Shown here: positions 59,951-64,000 of the stretch, one piece after another
Position numbering within the stretch: position 1 is the first letter of the stretch
Layout of the letters: each line of letters begins with the position of its first letter
Assembly (NCBI GenBank): GCA_016186795.1
Contig: JACPKY010000002.1
Span: forward strand, 879,814 to 943,813
Length of the DNA stretch: 64,000 nucleotides
Source of the DNA: Candidatus Gottesmanbacteria bacterium
GTDB lineage: Bacteria; Patescibacteria; Microgenomatia; 2-02-FULL-39-11
Direction: 5' to 3'
Made by a program: the position numbers and the translations under genes
The notes under the pieces: generated by a model
What the model was told of the DNA's origin: nothing
What the model saw: the letters and a program-made list of their open reading frames with translations, nothing else
Databases searched by the model: none

Positions 59951-61599
59951 TAACGTTCTCTTTCCTGAGTCTCCCGAGGTCCACCTGTGTCAAAGACGCT
60001 CAGTCCCATCGGGATCATCCCAATACCCATGAGAATTCCTAAGAAAGCCCCATCTGAGAGTCCCCGCTGCTTGGCCATCTCTGCAATCTGAGCAGGAGTG
60101 ACACTAAGGAGTCTTCTTAATGTGCCAATCTGCTTGTTATCAATATTAGCTCCCTGTGCAATTGTGGCTGTTCGATCGGTAACAAACTTAATGGGATTTT
60201 TCATAACATCTCTATCGAGACCTAGCTCAGTCTGGAAGAAAGAGGTTACTCCTGCGAGTTTATGACCGCGGAGAAGAGCTCGAACAAATCCCACTTCATG
60301 GGGATTTAATCCACCTTGATGAGATGCGCCAAGAAGGAGACCCTCGATACGTTCGGAAAGATTAGGATCTCGCGGATCTATCGAGTCAAGAGCGTGCTGG
60401 ATACCATTCATGTACAAGAGGGTTGATTCCATCCGGATTTCACCGTTTTCGATCCGCTGGAGTGTTTGAGTGGCAAACGCTTGCTCGGCAGGTGTATCGT
60501 CATAGAGGGCGCGAATGAGAATTTCCGTCTGTTGGTGGAGCGGGTCGTTTCCTTCGGTTTGGTAATAGAGAATATTTTCATTCATCTCGGCTCCGAGTTG
60601 GGTGATAGTTTCAACGGATAAATGCGCAGCGTGTCCTTGTGGAGAAAGTATAGCTTGCGTTGCACGAGTTACTCTGGCTGCAAAATTATCAATATTTCCG
60701 CTTCCGGATGTAAGGGCGTTTTCCAAGACGGAAGTCCAGAGCCCTACGACAAAAAGTTGCTGGTCTCCAGCTGGATCTTTCCCAAGTCCGGCGTAATATT
60801 CAGTAACAGCCTTGATTGCATGGTATGCTGTTGCCTTTACTTTTTCTCCCCGAGCTTTTACTGCTTCAGCCGATTGGGCTTCTGGAGTAGGTGGAGTAGC
60901 TGCCTTGTCTTCTCCTCCTTGGATCATAAATCGCATTTTCACTTTTGCGTTCGGATCCTCATCCGGTTTTAATCCACAGAGTTTCTGTTTTGCAGCAAGA
61001 CGTCTGGCAAATCGTGTATGGGGGTCTACTTTTGCATCATCCCGGAATTGTTCCAAAGGAAACATCCCTTTGGCTTCATTATCAACCATGTCATCCCATG
61101 CTCGGAGAGACATCGGTTTTGTAACCGTTCCATCGGCAAGAGTGACAACAACTTCTGTGCCGTCAAGGAGGCCACTGCGTGTTTCAACCGAAGAATCATG
61201 ATGAGCTTTTTGCTCTGGAATTGCACTTCCGTGCGTTTGTGCTGCAATCCATTCGAGATTATCGATTGATGCAGGGTAGACGGATGATTGTAATAGTACA
61301 CGATCATCATCAGTTGGTTTCTCCTTTTTCCTAAACGTGTTCATTGTGCTTTGGGCCTGTTCCATATTTTCCTCATGAAGCTCAAGAAGCTTTGCGAGGC
61401 CATCTCTTTCTGTATCTTGGGCTGTTGATAGTTTTTTTCCTAATTCAGCTGCACTTTCTGCTCGGTATGGTTCACCTTTAAAAAGAAGAAAACTTGCCTC
61501 TCTGGTAAGGTGCTGGCAATCTGTGGGTACAAGCGGTTTAACGGGAAAAGATTCTGGTTTTAATGTGACGATTTCTAGTGGAGCAGGAGCTGCTTGCAT
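59950..61599 (-). CDS. 549-residue protein of unknown function, coupled to the M50-like protease
   Basis: No family recognised. Mostly helical and soluble, with VVVTLADGTVTKPMSLRAWDDMV and a long helical middle (GNIDNFAARVTRATQAIL). One hydrophobic stretch near the end (GAFLGILMGIGMIPMGLSVF) and a short charged tail suggest C-terminal membrane association. The promoter is TTGCAT (61638-61633), 16 nt, TACTAT (61616-61611). It might be a partner or substrate of the protease encoded immediately downstream. Confidence 0.75.
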   Translation of the reverse strand: MQAAPAPLEIVTLKPESFPVKPLVPTDCQHLTREASFLLFKGEPYRAESAAELGKKLSTAQDTERDGLAKLLELHEENMEQAQSTMNTFRKKEKPTDDDRVLLQSSVYPASIDNLEWIAAQTHGSAIPEQKAHHDSSVETRSGLLDGTEVVVTLADGTVTKPMSLRAWDDMVDNEAKGMFPLEQFRDDAKVDPHTRFARRLAAKQKLCGLKPDEDPNAKVKMRFMIQGGEDKAATPPTPEAQSAEAVKARGEKVKATAYHAIKAVTEYYAGLGKDPAGDQQLFVVGLWTSVLENALTSGSGNIDNFAARVTRATQAILSPQGHAAHLSVETITQLGAEMNENILYYQTEGNDPLHQQTEILIRALYDDTPAEQAFATQTLQRIENGEIRMESTLLYMNGIQHALDSIDPRDPNLSERIEGLLLGASHQGGLNPHEVGFVRALLRGHKLAGVTSFFQTELGLDRDVMKNPIKFVTDRTATIAQGANIDNKQIGTLRRLLSVTPAQIAEMAKQRGLSDGAFLGILMGIGMIPMGLSVFDTGGPRETQERER

Positions 61600-61610
61600 A
61601 TGTATTAAGT

Positions 61611-61638
61611 ATAGTACAAAGTCTTACGTAATATGCAA
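61611..61638 (-). promoter_or_regulatory. Promoter of the 549-residue protein gene
   Basis: On the minus strand TTGCAT (61638-61633), 16-nt spacer, TACTAT (61616-61611), 11 nt to the ATG at 61599. Confidence 0.55.
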
Positions 61639-61689
61639 GGACCGATGATTGATCCATCATTCTTCTTATGCTATGGTTGAATTAGCGCT

Positions 61690-64000
61690 ATGAGTTCTTC
61701 TTCTGCCGATGCTATTCATCACCAACCATTTCCTGCAACCGTTGCTGAATCGGTTCCTTCAACTCCTGTTAATCAGGTTAATCAGGCTGGTTGGCAAACT
61801 GCCGAACCTCAACGACCTCAATTTGGTGCATATGAGAGAGGACGTATTGTTCCAGGAGCCAATCGGGAAGCCGGAGTTACTCCCCATACCGTTGTTGAGC
61901 TTGGTCTTGATACCGAACTTGAGCTTTTTGATTCTCTCGAGGAAATAGTAAGTTTCCTTGATAAGTCCGATAATAAAGATGCTCTTTCTCTCCTCTCAGA
62001 GGTTATGAAGGAAAAAATGGTTGATTTAAGAGACAGGGCTGCCGCTCTTTCCTTGGAGAGGAAAGATATCGAGGAACGGAAAGCAATTGAGGAAGAGTAT
62101 GAAGAGGCTGTTAGACAAACAGCAAGACAACGGTTAGGTTTTAACTATGAGGCGAGAAATCGGACAACACGAGATGATAAGTTGAAAAAACTGAATAAAA
62201 AGATTGAGAGGCGAAGAAAGGCAATTGAGGAATACAACAAAACGAGACCTGGAGAGACTCCTACACCTGGTGAAAAACCAAAAAAAGTACCAAGAGAGCT
62301 TGAAGAGCTTATCAGTGATCATAATCTTGGATTAAGCGATTTAACTCCTGAAGACCTCAAGACCCGATTAGAAGCATACCTTAAAAAAGACAGAAAGCCT
62401 TTGCAGATATTTGATAACCTCACCGATGTCATGCAAGCGTATTCCTTCCTTGAGAGTGCGGAGAAGATTGTTGCACTTCAAGCAGGACAAGATATTACCG
62501 ATGGTGGGAGAAGACCTGTTGAGTTTGATTTTTCGGATGCAACAATTAATCGGGTAGCTCAAGCCGGGGTTCCAAACACAACGGTGCAAGCACTCCGCGA
62601 CATTGGGAGAAGAATCCGGATTGGAGATGTATTCGGAGTACAAGAGCTAATTGCAGGATTGTCGGTTGGGACCGTTGAAGCTCTCATGAATGCGCATAAT
62701 TTTTGGCCTGCTCCAGGTGATGCTGCCCAAGCCGGTGCAGCGTTTGCCTTGGGAGTTGGGAGTATGCTATTTGTACGAGCAGTAGGTCGAAGAATGAACC
62801 ATTGGCGCCTATCTTTTCCTCCGGAACGAGCTGAACAGAGAACTCAATATACGCTACAGTTTCACTTCATTCAACCTCCGCCCGGGGATGGAGGGAATCC
62901 TTTGCGACGAATGTACGGTGGTGATGCACGCCGAGCCGAACAATTCCTACAAGCAATTGATAATGTTCGTGTCGACATTGCTAATAAACTAAAAGTCCAT
63001 CCAGGACAGCTGGAGGGGTGGCTAAATTTAAGTAGTGCTGCATTAGGTGAGAGCGTTGAGGGGATGGAATTTCCTCATCGAGTTGTCCTTGCTAAGAATA
63101 TCGAACAAATATTGGCTCAAGAACATCGGAATGCGACTGGTGGCCATATACCGCTTGAGGAGTTATCAGCTGAGGAGCAGATTGAGGTTATTGAACGGGC
63201 GTTTGATGGAGTTGCACTTGCCATTGGCGGGGAAGCTATGGATGATGTAACTAAAAATGCGGCGATACGAAGAATGATGGGAGAAGTTAATTGGGCTCAG
63301 CGGAGAAACGTTCTTGCAACTCATGTTGCAGAAATCCGGGCAGGAACACGCGTCTACCATGCAAGCGTGACTCCTCACGCTTTAGAAGAAGCAAGGACAC
63401 AGTTTGAGGCAGCAGAAAAGCAGGAAGCGCGACAATCTCAGGGGAAAGACGCATACGGAGCAAAATATACTGAGCTTCAAAATCAGTTGAGAACCTTGGA
63501 AACAGCGCGAATTGAGCTTGAAAATATTTCGACAATCAACGGTCATATTACAAGAGACGTTACAGTGAAGGGGAGAAAAGTTCATGAAGATGCAAGCGGA
63601 GAGATAGGGGTACTTGAGGCTGAAAAAACAAGGATTGATGGAGAAATTACGAAGCTTAAGGGTGAAATTGATGCAACAAATGCAAATGGACTGGAGGGTC
63701 AGTATAAACAAGCAAAACGCCGCTATGAAACGCTCCATGGGAAAGTTGAGGCTCTAAAAAGTAAGAAGCAAGCGGCGCAAGCAGAGATTGATACCCTTCA
63801 ACGGGGAAGAGATAGAGCGAAAGCTGCAAAAATTGCTCAGTGGGAATCTATTCGAGATCAGGCAGAGCAGAATTTAACAACTGCGCCATCTGGGCAAAAG
63901 ACTCTGGAGGAACAGGAAGATGATGCATATTTAGCCTTTGTGCCACTCAAAGATCAGTATGAGCCAAAAACGGCAGAAGTTGGACGATTACAACAAAGGC
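61690..64000 (+). CDS. Large coiled-coil protein of unknown function (runs off the window)
   Basis: At least 770 residues; the frame from the ATG at 61690 is open to the window edge. N-terminal 60 residues are Pro/Gln-rich and disordered-looking, followed by charged helices (KEKMVDLRDRAAALSLERKD), a weakly hydrophobic stretch near residue 350 (AAQAGAAFALGVGSMLFVRA), a mixed domain, and from about residue 590 a long coiled coil with KLKGEIDATNANGLEGQYKQ and similar heptads. No family recognised. It is divergent from the 549-residue gene and near the secretion-like genes. Confidence 0.75.
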   Translation, partial: MSSSSADAIHHQPFPATVAESVPSTPVNQVNQAGWQTAEPQRPQFGAYERGRIVPGANREAGVTPHTVVELGLDTELELFDSLEEIVSFLDKSDNKDALSLLSEVMKEKMVDLRDRAAALSLERKDIEERKAIEEEYEEAVRQTARQRLGFNYEARNRTTRDDKLKKLNKKIERRRKAIEEYNKTRPGETPTPGEKPKKVPRELEELISDHNLGLSDLTPEDLKTRLEAYLKKDRKPLQIFDNLTDVMQAYSFLESAEKIVALQAGQDITDGGRRPVEFDFSDATINRVAQAGVPNTTVQALRDIGRRIRIGDVFGVQELIAGLSVGTVEALMNAHNFWPAPGDAAQAGAAFALGVGSMLFVRAVGRRMNHWRLSFPPERAEQRTQYTLQFHFIQPPPGDGGNPLRRMYGGDARRAEQFLQAIDNVRVDIANKLKVHPGQLEGWLNLSSAALGESVEGMEFPHRVVLAKNIEQILAQEHRNATGGHIPLEELSAEEQIEVIERAFDGVALAIGGEAMDDVTKNAAIRRMMGEVNWAQRRNVLATHVAEIRAGTRVYHASVTPHALEEARTQFEAAEKQEARQSQGKDAYGAKYTELQNQLRTLETARIELENISTINGHITRDVTVKGRKVHEDASGEIGVLEAEKTRIDGEITKLKGEIDATNANGLEGQYKQAKRRYETLHGKVEALKSKKQAAQAEIDTLQRGRDRAKAAKIAQWESIRDQAEQNLTTAPSGQKTLEEQEDDAYLAFVPLKDQYEPKTAEVGRLQQR

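Noticed and set aside
1..64000. CRISPR arrays, insertion sequences, prophage or rRNA genes
   Set aside because: No regularly spaced repeats, transposase or integrase frames, phage structural genes or rRNA-like sequence were seen.

Overview
The window looks like a chromosome segment of a Candidate Phyla Radiation (Patescibacteria) bacterium, most like the Microgenomates side of that group. The clues are a compact gene set with 1-14 bp gene overlaps, standard stop codons including UGA (so not the recoded Gracilibacteria/SR1 code), many lineage-type membrane proteins, a chromosomal type IV secretion-like gene set with many small VirB2-like pilins, a form II/III-like RuBisCO, and an archaeal-type mevalonate pathway. 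The taxonomic call is inference from gene content.

Layout. 0-7 kb: rhodanese fragment, alpha/beta hydrolase, GIY-YIG protein, two large polytopic membrane proteins, two tRNA-Ser genes (one with the very rare anticodon ACT) and comF. 7-12.2 kb: a one-piece tmRNA with a 25-residue tag, smpB, and an envelope operon (PcsB/SpoIID-like, PH-domain, PP2C-like). 12.3-15.3 kb: VirB2-like pilins, interrupted by a NYN-nuclease gene flanked by a 35-bp direct repeat. 15.3-17.5 kb: a TolB-like propeller protein and a ribbon-helix-helix/nucleotidyltransferase fusion. 17.6-26.2 kb: one long minus-strand operon, ECF sigma factor - small membrane protein - Yip1-like - HMGR - HMGS - thiolase - DUF35 - mevalonate kinase - phosphomevalonate kinase - decarboxylase - UppS, i.e. 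acetyl-CoA to IPP plus the undecaprenyl synthase. 26.4-30.9 kb: seven more VirB2-like pilins and a VirB6/TrbL-like channel. 31-38 kb: BadF-type sugar kinase, two tandem divergent MDR dehydrogenases, a HAD phosphatase, a P-loop kinase and RuBisCO. 38-46.8 kb: a 1273-residue tail-anchored protein of unknown function, nadE, nadD, an O-antigen ligase-like protein, and the jag-yidC-yidD-rnpA-rpmH block. 46.8-49.6 kb: dnaA and dnaN with DnaA boxes, so probably the replication origin. 49.6-64 kb: the ATPase half of the secretion-like system (PrgI-like, TraC-like, VirB4), an aberrant ClpC-like unfoldase, an M50-like protease and large proteins of unknown function.

How it fits together. VirB2-like (10 copies), VirB6-like, PrgI/VirB3-like and VirB4-like genes make a plausible envelope-spanning secretion, uptake or conjugation apparatus. 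No relaxase or coupling protein is visible here. The mevalonate operon feeds UppS and so cell-wall lipid carrier synthesis. RuBisCO, a kinase and a phosphoglycolate-phosphatase-like HAD protein suggest nucleotide or pentose salvage rather than a Calvin cycle.

The most unusual items are the ClpC-like protein with four tandem repeats inserted into its second ATPase domain and a C-terminal zinc ribbon, the RHH-nucleotidyltransferase fusion, the tRNA-Ser(ACT), the long tmRNA tag, and a recurrent promoter layout in which the -10 box lies 6-9 nt from the start codon, which suggests widespread leaderless transcripts.
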